Virus record (IMG/VR): IMGVR_UViG_3300044995_000332
Location: 1 to 37,875 of that record
From: a virus
Strand: one strand, 5' to 3'
Length of the DNA stretch: 37,875 nt
Shown here: piece after piece, positions 8,032-16,446 of the stretch
Position numbering within the stretch: position 1 is the stretch's first letter
Layout of the letters: each line of letters begins with the position of its first letter
Notes under the pieces: model-generated
What the model was told of the DNA's origin: nothing
Database searches by the model: none
Seen by the model: the letters and a program-made list of their open reading frames with translations, nothing else
Made by a program: the position numbers and the translations under genes

Positions 8032-8411
8032 TGTATTGGTATCCCTAAAAGATTATGAATAGATTCTGCCATTTTATTAGGATCATCCTGTAATTCTTCT
8101 ATAATTTTTTTTATTTCTTCTTTTTTTTGTCTGTCAAGATTTGCAATTGCTTCCCTGTGAGTTCTTTCTATTTCTTTTATTGTTTGTTGATATTTTTCTT
8201 CTATTTGTTTTCTTTTTTGCTCTTCTTCTTCTCTTATTTTTTTAAGTTCTTCAATAGTTTTTTTATTTTCTTCTAATTGAGATTGTAAAATGTTTAAAAA
8301 ATTTTTAACTTTATTTCGCTGACCAAAAAACAAAAAAAAATATACAATTGTTAAAATTCCAATTGTAAAATAATACCAGTATTTTTTTATATTAGCAACA
8401 ACAATTTTCAT
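8028..8411 (-). CDS. Membrane-anchored coiled-coil protein (i-spanin-like)
   Basis: A 127-residue protein with a single N-terminal hydrophobic helix (about residues 11-29, YWYYFTIGILTIVYFFLFF). A long charged coiled coil rich in Glu, Lys and Gln follows (about 35-112). This is the layout of inner-membrane Rz-type spanins, and the next gene encodes a lipoprotein, as in Rz/Rz1 pairs. Its ATG follows the previous stop by a single base, and its own end overlaps the lipoprotein gene by four bases, so the three genes are translationally linked. No lysozyme or holin is recognisable nearby, which weakens the lysis interpretation. Confidence 0.55.
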   Translation of the reverse strand: MKIVVANIKKYWYYFTIGILTIVYFFLFFGQRNKVKNFLNILQSQLEENKKTIEELKKIREEEEQKRKQIEEKYQQTIKEIERTHREAIANLDRQKKEEIKKIIEELQDDPNKMAESIHNLLGIPIQ

Positions 8412-8412
8412 T

Positions 8413-8898
8413 TTAGTTTAAACCAAATTTTCCCTTTTTTTTATTAGCGTTTTGTTTTATTTCAGATACATCATCTAAACTTTCAAATGCTTCTTCTATA
8501 TAAGTATCATCTTGCTCCATATGGTTATACATATCTAAATTTTCAGCAATTAAACTGAAAAATGCATTTAAATCTTTCCATATTTTATTTGTATCATTAG
8601 CAAGCTGACCCAAAATAATGTTTTGATTTTTTAAAACATTTTGAATATTGTTTATATCTTTTTTTAAAGATACAATCTCTGCGGTTAAAACTGACAAAAC
8701 ATCTAAAATTTTCTTTTGTGGTTCTTGTAAATCATTATATGATTTTATTTCTTTTAATATTTCAGAATATTTGCTATCTGTTTCATTAATTGGAATAATA
8801 ACTTGAGAATCTTTAGAATTTTCAAGATTATTTTTTTCAACGGCATACAATTCTGTTTGGGTTGTAAGAAATTGAAAAATTTTTTTAAAAAAACTCAT
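8413..8898 (-). CDS. Coiled-coil hypothetical protein
   Basis: A 161-residue protein with a strong ribosome binding site (AGGAG, seven bases before the ATG). An amphipathic N-terminus (MSFFKKIFQFL) is followed by a helical, probably coiled-coil core (about residues 44-115, LSVLTAEIVSLKKDINNIQ). An acidic stretch and a basic end (ANKKKGKFGLN) close the protein. It is the first gene of a tightly linked trio with the two membrane proteins downstream and may work with them. No family recognised. Confidence 0.55.
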   Translation of the reverse strand: MSFFKKIFQFLTTQTELYAVEKNNLENSKDSQVIIPINETDSKYSEILKEIKSYNDLQEPQKKILDVLSVLTAEIVSLKKDINNIQNVLKNQNIILGQLANDTNKIWKDLNAFFSLIAENLDMYNHMEQDDTYIEEAFESLDDVSEIKQNANKKKGKFGLN

Positions 8899-8913
8899 TT
8901 TATTTCTCCTGAA

Positions 8914-9210
8914 CTATTTTTGATTTTTTATCGGGGACCTTTGTTCAAGCAAACTATATAAACCATTTATTGATAATGGTCGCGAATAAGAATGTTTACA
9001 ATTATTATTTTTATATTTTTCTTGTTTAGCCATTTCAATAAGATTAAGCAAGTTACTTTCTCTTTTTTGTGATAAAATAAATAAAAAACCTAAAAATTCT
9101 TGTACTGATAACCCATTAGAGAATAAAAGTTTACGAAATTCTATTAAAGCCTCTTCTGGTACTGCAATATCAAGACTTAATTTTTTTCTGTTGCAATCCG
9201 TAACAATCAT
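8914..9210 (-). CDS. Small protein, possible ribbon-helix-helix regulator
   Basis: A 98-residue protein starting at the ATG of MIVTDCNRKKLSLDI. An in-frame GTG at 9246 would overlap the upstream gene and is less likely. The segment KLSLDIAVPEEALIEFRKLL followed by LSVQEFLGFLFIL has the shape of a ribbon-helix-helix (Arc/CopG-type) DNA-binding domain: one strand, then two helices joined by a short turn. The C-terminal half is basic and shows no motif. If the fold is right, it could regulate phage transcription, but the similarity is only a pattern match by eye. Confidence 0.45.
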   Translation of the reverse strand: MIVTDCNRKKLSLDIAVPEEALIEFRKLLFSNGLSVQEFLGFLFILSQKRESNLLNLIEMAKQEKYKNNNCKHSYSRPLSINGLYSLLEQRSPIKNQK

Positions 9211-9220
9211 ATTTTTATCT

Positions 9221-9970
9221 CTAACTATTGGAATTACTACCGGCACCTACAGCGAAAGGAATTTCACCAACTAAATCTATTCTTTTTTGCATTTGAGTTC
9301 TGTTTGAAATATTATATGTGTTTTCAAGAGTTATAAGAAATTCCTTTGCTGTTTTTTCATCATAGTTTTGTCTTAAAAAAGCATAAACTCTATTTACTAA
9401 AATTGTTTTTGGATCTACAAGATTTTCGAAATTATTTATAAGTCTTGCAATTTTGTTTGTAAATAAAGATAAGTTAATTTGTGGTTTTGGAACAAAAGAT
9501 TTTTGTTGCTCTTCCGGTTGATTAGAAGTATCCGTTGTATCATTCATGCCAGCATTAAAGTCTGTCGCTAAACCCATGTCTCCACCAGAACCCATGTCTC
9601 CACCACCACCAGATAGAGCAGCCATTGGGTCTTCTTGTTCTAGAATCATTGAAAATGTTTTTTTTCTGTATTTTTCTTGAATGGCATTTGGTATTGAAAT
9701 TGGAACTGTGGTAGCAGCTTGACCACCGACAAAACCAGCCCAAGCACCTTGCGCTCCACTTTTCGAAGTTAAAGCCTTATCTATTCCAGAATCTTGAGAA
9801 AATCTAGCGGCCTGTGGATTTGATTCTCTTTCATATTGAATAAGAAATTTATCTACTCTTTCATCAATTGAATAATTTTGCGGTTGCACTGTCTCATCAG
9901 GACTTACCGATGGTATCGTAAACAATTCTTGTTCAAAAAGTATTTTTGATAATGTTTTTTTCTTTTTCAT
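9221..9970 (-). CDS. Hypothetical protein with (I/L)-x-E leader, possible head protein
   Basis: A 249-residue protein starting at MKKKKTLSKILFEQELF. The ATG follows the stop of the upstream SOD-like gene by one base, with GGA just before it. Two related motifs occur, TLSKILFEQELF at the N-terminus and TFSMILEQEDP near residue 110. Both look like (I/L)-x-E prohead-protease sites. A Gly-rich linker (SGGGGDMGSGGDMG) separates an Ala/Gly-rich half from a helical C-terminal domain (about residues 170-235, including RVYAFLRQNYDEKTAKEFL). The function is unknown; packaging into the head is suggested by the leader and by coupling to the SOD-like gene. Confidence 0.55.
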   Translation of the reverse strand: MKKKKTLSKILFEQELFTIPSVSPDETVQPQNYSIDERVDKFLIQYERESNPQAARFSQDSGIDKALTSKSGAQGAWAGFVGGQAATTVPISIPNAIQEKYRKKTFSMILEQEDPMAALSGGGGDMGSGGDMGLATDFNAGMNDTTDTSNQPEEQQKSFVPKPQINLSLFTNKIARLINNFENLVDPKTILVNRVYAFLRQNYDEKTAKEFLITLENTYNISNRTQMQKRIDLVGEIPFAVGAGSNSNS

Positions 9971-9971
9971 T

Positions 9972-10838
9972 TTATTTTCCAACATAAATTTTATCTGTAA
10001 TTTGTGACTTGTTTATAGGTGGAACATTTGCTATTCTAATGTCCCCTCTTTGAGTTTCTGAATTTGGATTTGCAACTGGTTTCACTAAAAATATTTGATG
10101 TACATTTGATTGTTCTGCTATTAACATTCTTGCTTCAACAACATTCCAATTAATTTCTCTCATGCAAGCATGTAAATAATTTATTTTTCCATCTTCCGAT
10201 GGGTAATCTCTAAACCAAGCGTGGTGCCAAGTGTCTATTACAAGGACTGGAATTCCGCAAACAGGAATACCTTCGGTGTGTTTCTCGACAAAACAATTCA
10301 TGTATCTTTGTTTAAAAGGTTCCCAATACAATATTGCCCAACCTTCTTTTGCTACTAAACCACATGCACGAAAATCAAATTGCCAATTTTCAAAAGATCC
10401 CCAATCTCTAGAAAGTCTCATATAAGGAATACTATCCATTCCAATATTTGAGGCTAAATCAGATATATTATCAAAGTATAATTCATGTAATTTAACTGCA
10501 TTTAAATTATTTTGTTCATCCTGTTTTAGTCTTCTAAAATCAGAATCGTTACTGTTAATTGGATCAGAAATTTTATCAACTGTATCTAGTTTTGAAGAAA
10601 TCTTATTAAAAGATTCTACATAATTTTTATATAATCGAAAATGATTTTCTTTTGTTATATTAGATAATGTTTCTGTTTTTAACACGAATGTTTTTGTACT
10701 TAAAATTACTGCTTCTTTTATAACTGATGGTTGTTTTTTTTGATTATTAATATTTTCTTTAATCAACCCTTCTGTTTTAAGAGTTGTAATCAATGATTTT
10801 TTTACTATATTTTTAATATCTTTTTCGTTTAATAACAT
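9972..10838 (-). CDS. Fe/Mn superoxide dismutase-like protein with N-terminal leader
   Basis: A 288-residue protein whose residues from about 55 onward match the Fe/Mn superoxide dismutase fold, which converts superoxide to oxygen and peroxide. All four expected metal ligands are visible: H66 (TKENHF), H118 (KLHELYF), and D202 with H206 (DTWHHAWF, corresponding to the family signature DxWEHAYY). The Gly-Trp segment KEGWAILYW and the C-terminal INW also match. The second-shell His of the HYxKHH helix is not conserved. The first about 50 residues are extra and contain GLIKE-N and SVIKE-A, resembling prohead-protease sites. GGTGG precedes the ATG. Catalytic activity is likely but unproven, since the fold can also serve a structural role. 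Confidence 0.75.
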   Translation of the reverse strand: MLLNEKDIKNIVKKSLITTLKTEGLIKENINNQKKQPSVIKEAVILSTKTFVLKTETLSNITKENHFRLYKNYVESFNKISSKLDTVDKISDPINSNDSDFRRLKQDEQNNLNAVKLHELYFDNISDLASNIGMDSIPYMRLSRDWGSFENWQFDFRACGLVAKEGWAILYWEPFKQRYMNCFVEKHTEGIPVCGIPVLVIDTWHHAWFRDYPSEDGKINYLHACMREINWNVVEARMLIAEQSNVHQIFLVKPVANPNSETQRGDIRIANVPPINKSQITDKIYVGK

Positions 10839-10884
10839 AAATCCACCAATATATAATTATTAGTAATAAATAGGAAGTATATAT

Positions 10885-11769
10885 ATGTTAGAATCAATAC
10901 TTTTTGAGAGAAGTGAATTTAGTTCGCAAATAAACAACATTTTTACACAAGCAAAAATTGATAATGTTATTAAACTTTACACAGGTAAAATAAATCCATT
11001 ATTAATTGCAAAAGGTTTCGATGAAGAAAATGATAATCCAAAAACAATTTCAGATTTATTAGAAGATGGGGCGTTTTTGGGTAAAGTTCTTGAAAAGACT
11101 GTTTTAAATAGATTAAAAAAAATGAATTTAGATGTTGAAAGTTTAGGAAGAAATGCACCATACGATCTAAAATATAGAATAATAGATGATGTCAGTAAAG
11201 AAATAAAAGAAGGAAACATTGAAATTAGAGTATTTGGAAAAAATGGTGTTTATTTGGGTCCAAGTTCTACAAAAGGGGCTAAAAGATTAGGAGATTTTGA
11301 AAAAACACAAAAAAAAATAGAAGGAGCTGATTTTTATATTCTTATTAATATTAGGAATATAACTAATTCATTAACTTATGATGTTTATCTTGTTGTTTCC
11401 ACTTATCTTGCAGATATGCTTAAAAATAATAAAATTGGTAAATATGGAAGAATAGAAAGTTATGAATATGCTTTATTATTGTTAAATAAAAAAGCAAATC
11501 CAAAAACTATAGAAGAATTCGAAGATACTATATCTTATTTAAAGGATAGACTAAATGATCCTGAAGTAAATAAAAATAGCATTAAAAATTTAATAAAAAA
11601 ATACGAAAAAGAATTACAATATTTAAAAAATAACCAAATACAACAGAATGAAAAAGGAATAGGAAATTTTAAAGACAACACTTCAATTTTTCCTTATGAA
11701 CCTCAGATTGTAGCAGAATATCCATATTATTATAAAAATTTTAATTTTATTGATTTTATAAACATATAA
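10885..11769 (+). CDS. Hypothetical protein, possible PD-(D/E)XK nuclease
   Basis: A 294-residue plus-strand gene inside a long minus-strand block, with a good ribosome binding site (AGGAAG, seven bases before the ATG). It starts MLESILFERSEF. Residues 65-120 follow the order expected of a PD-(D/E)XK nuclease core: a helix with E70 (GKVLEKTVLNRL), then PYDL (92-95), then a strand with IEIR (112-115). After that come GADFYILINIR and YDVYLVV, strands of the kind seen in restriction-type enzymes. The final Lys of the E-x-K motif would be replaced by Arg. The C-terminal third is a charged helix. The nuclease call is tentative. Its isolated orientation fits an acquired gene. Confidence 0.5.
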   Translation: MLESILFERSEFSSQINNIFTQAKIDNVIKLYTGKINPLLIAKGFDEENDNPKTISDLLEDGAFLGKVLEKTVLNRLKKMNLDVESLGRNAPYDLKYRIIDDVSKEIKEGNIEIRVFGKNGVYLGPSSTKGAKRLGDFEKTQKKIEGADFYILINIRNITNSLTYDVYLVVSTYLADMLKNNKIGKYGRIESYEYALLLLNKKANPKTIEEFEDTISYLKDRLNDPEVNKNSIKNLIKKYEKELQYLKNNQIQQNEKGIGNFKDNTSIFPYEPQIVAEYPYYYKNFNFIDFINI

Positions 11770-11804
11770 ACTAATTTCATCTAATAAAATTACTTTTATT
11801 ATAA

Positions 11805-11829
11805 AATTTTATTTATTTAAAATAAAATT
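11805..11829. terminator. A+T-only hairpin between convergent genes
   Basis: AATTTTATTT and AAATAAAATT form a 10-bp stem around a 5-base loop, between the end of the plus-strand gene at 11769 and the stop codon of the polymerase gene at 11828. The position fits a bidirectional terminator, but in such A+T-rich DNA a chance occurrence is possible. Confidence 0.3.
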
Positions 11830-14800
11830 AAGTATTAACCATGTTTAAAGTTCCGGCATTTACAGATATACCATAATTTGTTTTTGAAAACACACCAACA
11901 ATAACACTATACAAAGGAAAATCTTCTGCTTTACCTTTATAGTTCCAAAGATAGCAATCATATTTGTTATTCGTTTCTGATAACAATGTTAATTTAATAT
12001 AAGGTTTACCTGTTTTAGTGGTTGCATTAATTGCATTAGAAATTATTGCCCAATGTTTTCCATAGTTTTCATTACAAAAATCAATGGAGGAAAAACCAAG
12101 CTCTTCTAATTCATTCTTTTTTTCATCTGAAATAATAAGGCTAGTATTTATAGAGCCTGCCAAAGTAAGAAAATTTTGAATTTTTTCTTCTTTTGTCCAA
12201 TCTGGTTCTTCTTGAACGCTTTGGATTATTTTTTCCAATTCATTTTTTATTGAATTATCTTTTTTCCTTTTTGATATAGTTCTTAGTTTGTCATAATTTT
12301 CAATTAAAGCCAAGTAAATTTGACGATAGTTTTTAAATGTTTTACCTTCTCCAATTAAATTCATAGAATCAAGAGCTTCTAATTGAATAAGTGTTGCAAG
12401 TGCTCTTTTATTAAATTTCGAATGTCTCCAAGACCCATCAGGATTTATTAAAAGATCTTCTAAGGTTTTATATGGGCGAAATTTTTCAATTTCCTGAAAA
12501 ACAGCTAATCCAGTGTATTTCATTGAAGCAAAACCAGGATACAAATCTTTGTTTTTAGATGTAAATCCGTATGCTGAATAATTTATATCTGCTTTCTTAA
12601 TTTTATATCCAAGTTGCTGTGCTTCCATAATAGCAACAGTTTTTGGATCTTCTTTTCCAATTATTTTTCCTTTGCTAATAGTTGCATAATCAATATTTGT
12701 AGTTACCCATTCATCTGGATAATAAGTAAGAAACCAAGCACACTGATATGTTGTAATTGCATAAGCAATTGCATGACTTTTATTAAAAGAATAGGCAACC
12801 AAAGCTTCCATTTCATCAAATATTTTAGATGAAATTTCAGGATCTATATTATTTGCACTTTTACAAAGCCTCAAAAAATTTTCTTTTAATTCTTCTCGTT
12901 CCTTTATTGCTTGTTCTTTATTAGAAATATCTTTTTTCGTAAATGCCTTTCTAACAGAGTCTGTTTCTTCAAGAGGAACTCCAGCAAGCTTATGATAAAT
13001 CATTTGTAATTGTTCTTGAAAAATTAAAAGATTTTCCGTTTCCTTAAGAATTTCTTCTAATAAAGGATGTGCAAGCTTTACTTTTTTTGGGTTTTTTCTG
13101 TTTTCCAAAAACATTTTATCAACACCCAATTGCAACGGTCCTGGACGAAAGATAGAAGTCGCAATTGCAATATCCATAATATTTTTTGGTTTCATTTGAC
13201 GCATAAATTTTTGCGTCATTGGTTGTACAAACTGGAAAATACCCATGTAGTGTCCATCATGAAAAACATGTTTGTATACCGCTGGATCATCCATGTCATT
13301 GTTGTCTGGATGTAGGTTATCCCAAAACCATTTTTTAATTTCTTCAAATGTAGGATTTGGATTTCCTTGTTTTATAAGTATTTTTCTAACTACTTCTTCA
13401 AAAATTCTTAATGTACCAAGCCCAAGAATATCGAATTTTAATAAACCAAACTCTTCAAGATGACGATAGTTTAGGCCCTCTGGCCATGGTGTTTGTAAAA
13501 TACCCCCAAATTTGATAACTGGCATAATATCAGGTGCTTGATCTGTTATAACAACCCCGCCAGCATGTCTAGAAATATTTCTCATTTGTTTAAATAAAAT
13601 TTTTATTGTTTCGCTAAAAGAAGGATATTTTTCAAGTAACTTTCGAAATGTTTCTGAATTTTTTTCCGCTTCTTCAAAAGTTAAAACCCAAGTTTGACGA
13701 TCAAATCCTGGTTGAGACTTGGCAGCAGTCATTGCTTCCAATTCAATTTTAGAAGTCATTGCATTGATTTCCTCAAAGGGAATACCATAAAGTCTGGCAA
13801 CGTCTTTAATTAAAGATCTCAATTGAAGTTGATTGAAATTGGAAACAGATACAACGTTTTCAAATCCAAAATATTCTCTTAGCATTTTTACTGCTTCGTC
13901 TCTATCAGACCAATCGTTATCAATATCTGCGGCGCTTTTCTTTTTTCTTGAAAGAAACCTTTCCCAAAGTGTTCCAAATTTAATTGGATCCACTTGAGAA
14001 ATATTTAATACATATGCAAGCATACTTCCAGAAACAGAACCGCGTCCATTTCCTGTAAAAAGTTTTTTACTTGTAATATCCATAATCTTTTTATATGTCA
14101 AAAAATATTTTACATAATCAAATTTTGTATTTTTTTGCAAATATTTAATATCTTCAAGTTCTTTTTTAAGTCTTTCAATATACTCTTTTTTATTTTGTTT
14201 TTTTCTAAATTTTAAACCTTCTATAGAAAGATTAACGAGTTGTTTAAATAAAAGATCTTCTTCCGAAAGTTGTCCATATTTTTCTATTAATTTCTTTTTA
14301 TCTTCTTCTGAGATAAGTTTGTCTATTCCTGGTAATCTTACTTTTTTCTCTATTCTAACTTCATCAATCATTTCATGTGCAATTGTGTATGTTCTTTCAA
14401 TTGCATCTGAAATATCCTGCATATATTCTTCAAAATGTTTTTTGTAAGGTTTTGTATATTCAACAAAACTTTCCCACATTTGTTCATGATTCTTTGGATA
14501 AAGAACACATTTTAATTGATCAATTTTTTCTGGCAAGGTTTTTACATCAACATCTTTTTTTGTTTTAGATGCCCAAGCCATTGCTTTGTAAATTTCTCTA
14601 GCGCGCCAATGTTCAGGATTTGCATAATGAGAATCAGCCGTGGCAACAATAGGAGTTCCTGTTCTTTTAGCTAAAAATAAAAAATGTTTATTAACTAAAT
14701 GTTGAATTGGCAATTTATTCGCTTGAATTTCAAGAAAATAATTTTCTTTGCCAAAAATTTGTTGAAAAATTCTTAGTTTTTTCTCAAGTTCTTTTTGGAC

Positions 14801-15553
14801 CTTGTCAAAATCATGATCTGTGTCAGGACCCATTGATTTAATGTCGCCTTCGGGAAGATTGTCGTAAATGATTTTGGCCAGGTTACCGGCCAAACAAGCT
14901 TGCAAAGCAATAACATTTCCTTTTACATGTTCTTCTAACATTTTCAAATCTATTCTTGGATATCCATAAAACCCATCTATAAAAGACTTACTTGTTAATT
15001 TGAAAATTGCTTTTAGACCCTCTGTATTTTTTGGCAATAAAACAATATGATCTCTTTGTTTTAAAGGATCGAAAATTTTTGATTTTGAACTCTCTTCATC
15101 TTCAACTACTGTTTCTCCTTCTTCTTCTTCATCTTTTTCCTTGTTTGTTAATTCTTCTTCCAAATCTGCAAATTCGTTACCAATTGCATCAAGAGAATTT
15201 TCTTCTGTTTTGATTTTTTTTTCCTTTTTTTCTTTTATTTTTTTAATTGCTTGAGCATTTTTCAATGCTTTCCACTGATCAAGATCATCAATAAAATAAG
15301 CCTCAATTCCTGGAATAGTTTTAAATTTAATTCCAGCTTTATCGAGAGCTGCTTGTTTCATTTGTTGATGACTAATTCCATTCATATTTCCATGATCAGT
15401 TAATGCTAGTGCATCTGATCCATTTTTCAAAGCAAAGTCAATATGCTCTTGTGGTAATCCTATAGCATCTCCAATTGAGAAAGTACTGTGGGCATGCAAT
15501 CCGACAAATTTTCTTGGTGGACGAACTTCATTATTTTTAAAATTCTCATTCAT
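11828..15553 (-). CDS. dnaE: DNA polymerase III alpha subunit (family C replicative polymerase)
   Basis: A 1241-residue protein, near the usual length of bacterial DnaE. The N-terminal PHP domain shows HAHSTFS (H20, H22), LTDHGN (D53, H54), PGIEAYF and ADSHY. It is interrupted near residues 118-165 by an acidic low-complexity insert. The polymerase domain has GNGRGSVSGS (about 500-509) and ADIDNDW (about 541-547, the first two catalytic Asp, where most family members have PDIDxDF). The third catalytic Asp is in GLLKFDILGLGTL (about 705). A helical region and a C-terminal OB-like part follow. The residues needed for synthesis are present, so it should be an active polymerase. No clamp, clamp loader or separate proofreading subunit is seen in the window. 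AGGAG lies 11 bases before the ATG. Confidence 0.95.
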   Translation of the reverse strand: MNENFKNNEVRPPRKFVGLHAHSTFSIGDAIGLPQEHIDFALKNGSDALALTDHGNMNGISHQQMKQAALDKAGIKFKTIPGIEAYFIDDLDQWKALKNAQAIKKIKEKKEKKIKTEENSLDAIGNEFADLEEELTNKEKDEEEEGETVVEDEESSKSKIFDPLKQRDHIVLLPKNTEGLKAIFKLTSKSFIDGFYGYPRIDLKMLEEHVKGNVIALQACLAGNLAKIIYDNLPEGDIKSMGPDTDHDFDKVQKELEKKLRIFQQIFGKENYFLEIQANKLPIQHLVNKHFLFLAKRTGTPIVATADSHYANPEHWRAREIYKAMAWASKTKKDVDVKTLPEKIDQLKCVLYPKNHEQMWESFVEYTKPYKKHFEEYMQDISDAIERTYTIAHEMIDEVRIEKKVRLPGIDKLISEEDKKKLIEKYGQLSEEDLLFKQLVNLSIEGLKFRKKQNKKEYIERLKKELEDIKYLQKNTKFDYVKYFLTYKKIMDITSKKLFTGNGRGSVSGSMLAYVLNISQVDPIKFGTLWERFLSRKKKSAADIDNDWSDRDEAVKMLREYFGFENVVSVSNFNQLQLRSLIKDVARLYGIPFEEINAMTSKIELEAMTAAKSQPGFDRQTWVLTFEEAEKNSETFRKLLEKYPSFSETIKILFKQMRNISRHAGGVVITDQAPDIMPVIKFGGILQTPWPEGLNYRHLEEFGLLKFDILGLGTLRIFEEVVRKILIKQGNPNPTFEEIKKWFWDNLHPDNNDMDDPAVYKHVFHDGHYMGIFQFVQPMTQKFMRQMKPKNIMDIAIATSIFRPGPLQLGVDKMFLENRKNPKKVKLAHPLLEEILKETENLLIFQEQLQMIYHKLAGVPLEETDSVRKAFTKKDISNKEQAIKEREELKENFLRLCKSANNIDPEISSKIFDEMEALVAYSFNKSHAIAYAITTYQCAWFLTYYPDEWVTTNIDYATISKGKIIGKEDPKTVAIMEAQQLGYKIKKADINYSAYGFTSKNKDLYPGFASMKYTGLAVFQEIEKFRPYKTLEDLLINPDGSWRHSKFNKRALATLIQLEALDSMNLIGEGKTFKNYRQIYLALIENYDKLRTISKRKKDNSIKNELEKIIQSVQEEPDWTKEEKIQNFLTLAGSINTSLIISDEKKNELEELGFSSIDFCNENYGKHWAIISNAINATTKTGKPYIKLTLLSETNNKYDCYLWNYKGKAEDFPLYSVIVGVFSKTNYGISVNAGTLNMVNT

Positions 15554-15818
15554 TTAAATTACTTCTCCTAATTTTTCAAATTAAAAATTAATACAATAAT
15601 CTTATTTTTATATTAATTTAACAAATTTTAATAAAATAAATTGAATTTTGTTGTTGTTATTATTGTTTACATTTACGCCATTAAAATAAAAAATTAAATA
15701 GAAATTGAATTTTGCAATTTCTTAATAAATTTATTCAATTAATTTTCTATTCTATATATACAGCACCGCATGTGCGAGTATGTATGCAGGTGCGGGGTTT
15801 TTATACTCGATTAATTTT
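15554..15818. promoter_or_regulatory. Upstream region of the polymerase gene with duplicated element
   Basis: This 265-base gap precedes dnaE on the minus strand and probably holds its promoter. It contains one copy of a 24-bp direct repeat (15738-15761) and a G+C-richer hairpin (GCACCGCAT at 15763-15771 with ATGCAGGTGC at 15784-15793, one bulged A). The second repeat copy lies at 15810-15833, partly inside the next gene. The remainder, 15554-15737, is A+T-rich with nothing else I can support. Confidence 0.4.
15738..15761. repeat. 24-bp direct repeat, copy 1
   Basis: The 24 bases, beginning ATTAATTTTCTATTC and ending TATATATAC, recur identically at 15810-15833, 72 bases away. On the minus strand the motif reads with TATATATA near its start, which could be promoter-like. 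It lies 185 bases upstream of dnaE. Confidence 0.7.
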
Positions 15819-15833
15819 CTATTCTATATATAC
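15810..15833. repeat. 24-bp direct repeat, copy 2
   Basis: Identical to 15738-15761. It overlaps the last five codons and the stop of the AT-hook gene (15819-16427), so part of it is coding. The repeat pair brackets a G+C-richer hairpin. Confidence 0.7.
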
Positions 15834-16427
15834 TCTATCTTGTTCATTTACGTCAACAAGAAACTTATCAGAATCAGACAAATTTGCCGTCTCTACTTCT
15901 TCACTTAATGATTTTGAATAAAATTCGTTTCTTTCGCGTTTTTTATATTCTTTATATGTTATTTTTTCCAAACTTGTAGCAGCATGCCATTGTCTTGAAC
16001 CATCTTTCCAATCAACACAAACAAATCGAGAACCCACATCATGTCTTACAACAATTCCCTTGTGAACAAATTTACTGATTCCTGTTTTATCTTTAACATA
16101 ATCACCCACTTTAAAAATTGGAATGTCAACTGATACAGAAGTATTATTTACATAGACAACTGTTCCTGGAATAATTGTTGCAGCTTTTTTTCGCAACTCA
16201 TCTTTTATTTTATTTTCAAGTTCTAATTTTTCTTTTGCTTTTTGTTCAATATCTTTTTTTGAAGGTCTTCCTCTTTTTTTAACTTTTTCAATAATAGGTT
16301 TGGTTTTATCCATCATTGAGTTTGTTATAGTTACAACATGTTTTTCGGATAAAGAAGAAGAAAATGAAGAAGAAGATTTTAAAGATGTTTGAGATAAAAC
16401 AGGAGTTCTTTTAAAAAATATTTTCAT
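15819..16427 (-). CDS. AT-hook protein with SH3/KOW-like domain, unknown function
   Basis: A 202-residue protein. The ATG of MKIFFKRTPVLSQ is preferred over a TTG four codons earlier. A serine-rich N-terminus is followed by a basic segment with KKRGRPSKK (about residues 50-58), an AT-hook-like motif suited to A+T-rich DNA. A charged helix comes next. The region from about 90 to 155 (IFKVGDYVKDKTG, KGIVVRHDVGSRFVCVDWKDG, RQWHAATSLEKI) resembles small barrel domains of the SH3/KOW/Tudor type. The C-terminus is acidic. It may bind DNA or link the transcription machinery to DNA, but no specific family is recognised. The stop codon lies inside a 24-bp repeat. Confidence 0.65.
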   Translation of the reverse strand: MKIFFKRTPVLSQTSLKSSSSFSSSLSEKHVVTITNSMMDKTKPIIEKVKKRGRPSKKDIEQKAKEKLELENKIKDELRKKAATIIPGTVVYVNNTSVSVDIPIFKVGDYVKDKTGISKFVHKGIVVRHDVGSRFVCVDWKDGSRQWHAATSLEKITYKEYKKRERNEFYSKSLSEEVETANLSDSDKFLVDVNEQDRVYIE

Positions 16428-16446
16428 TTTATTACCCAATTAAAAA

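Noticed and set aside
9555-9743. A 62-codon Trp/Gly-rich minus-strand frame
   Set aside because: It is an out-of-frame reading of the Gly-rich linker of the 249-residue gene; the tryptophan runs come from TGG-rich codons.
15738-15833. CRISPR array or transposon ends
   Set aside because: Only two copies of the repeat, in direct orientation, with no further spacers, no cas genes and no transposase.
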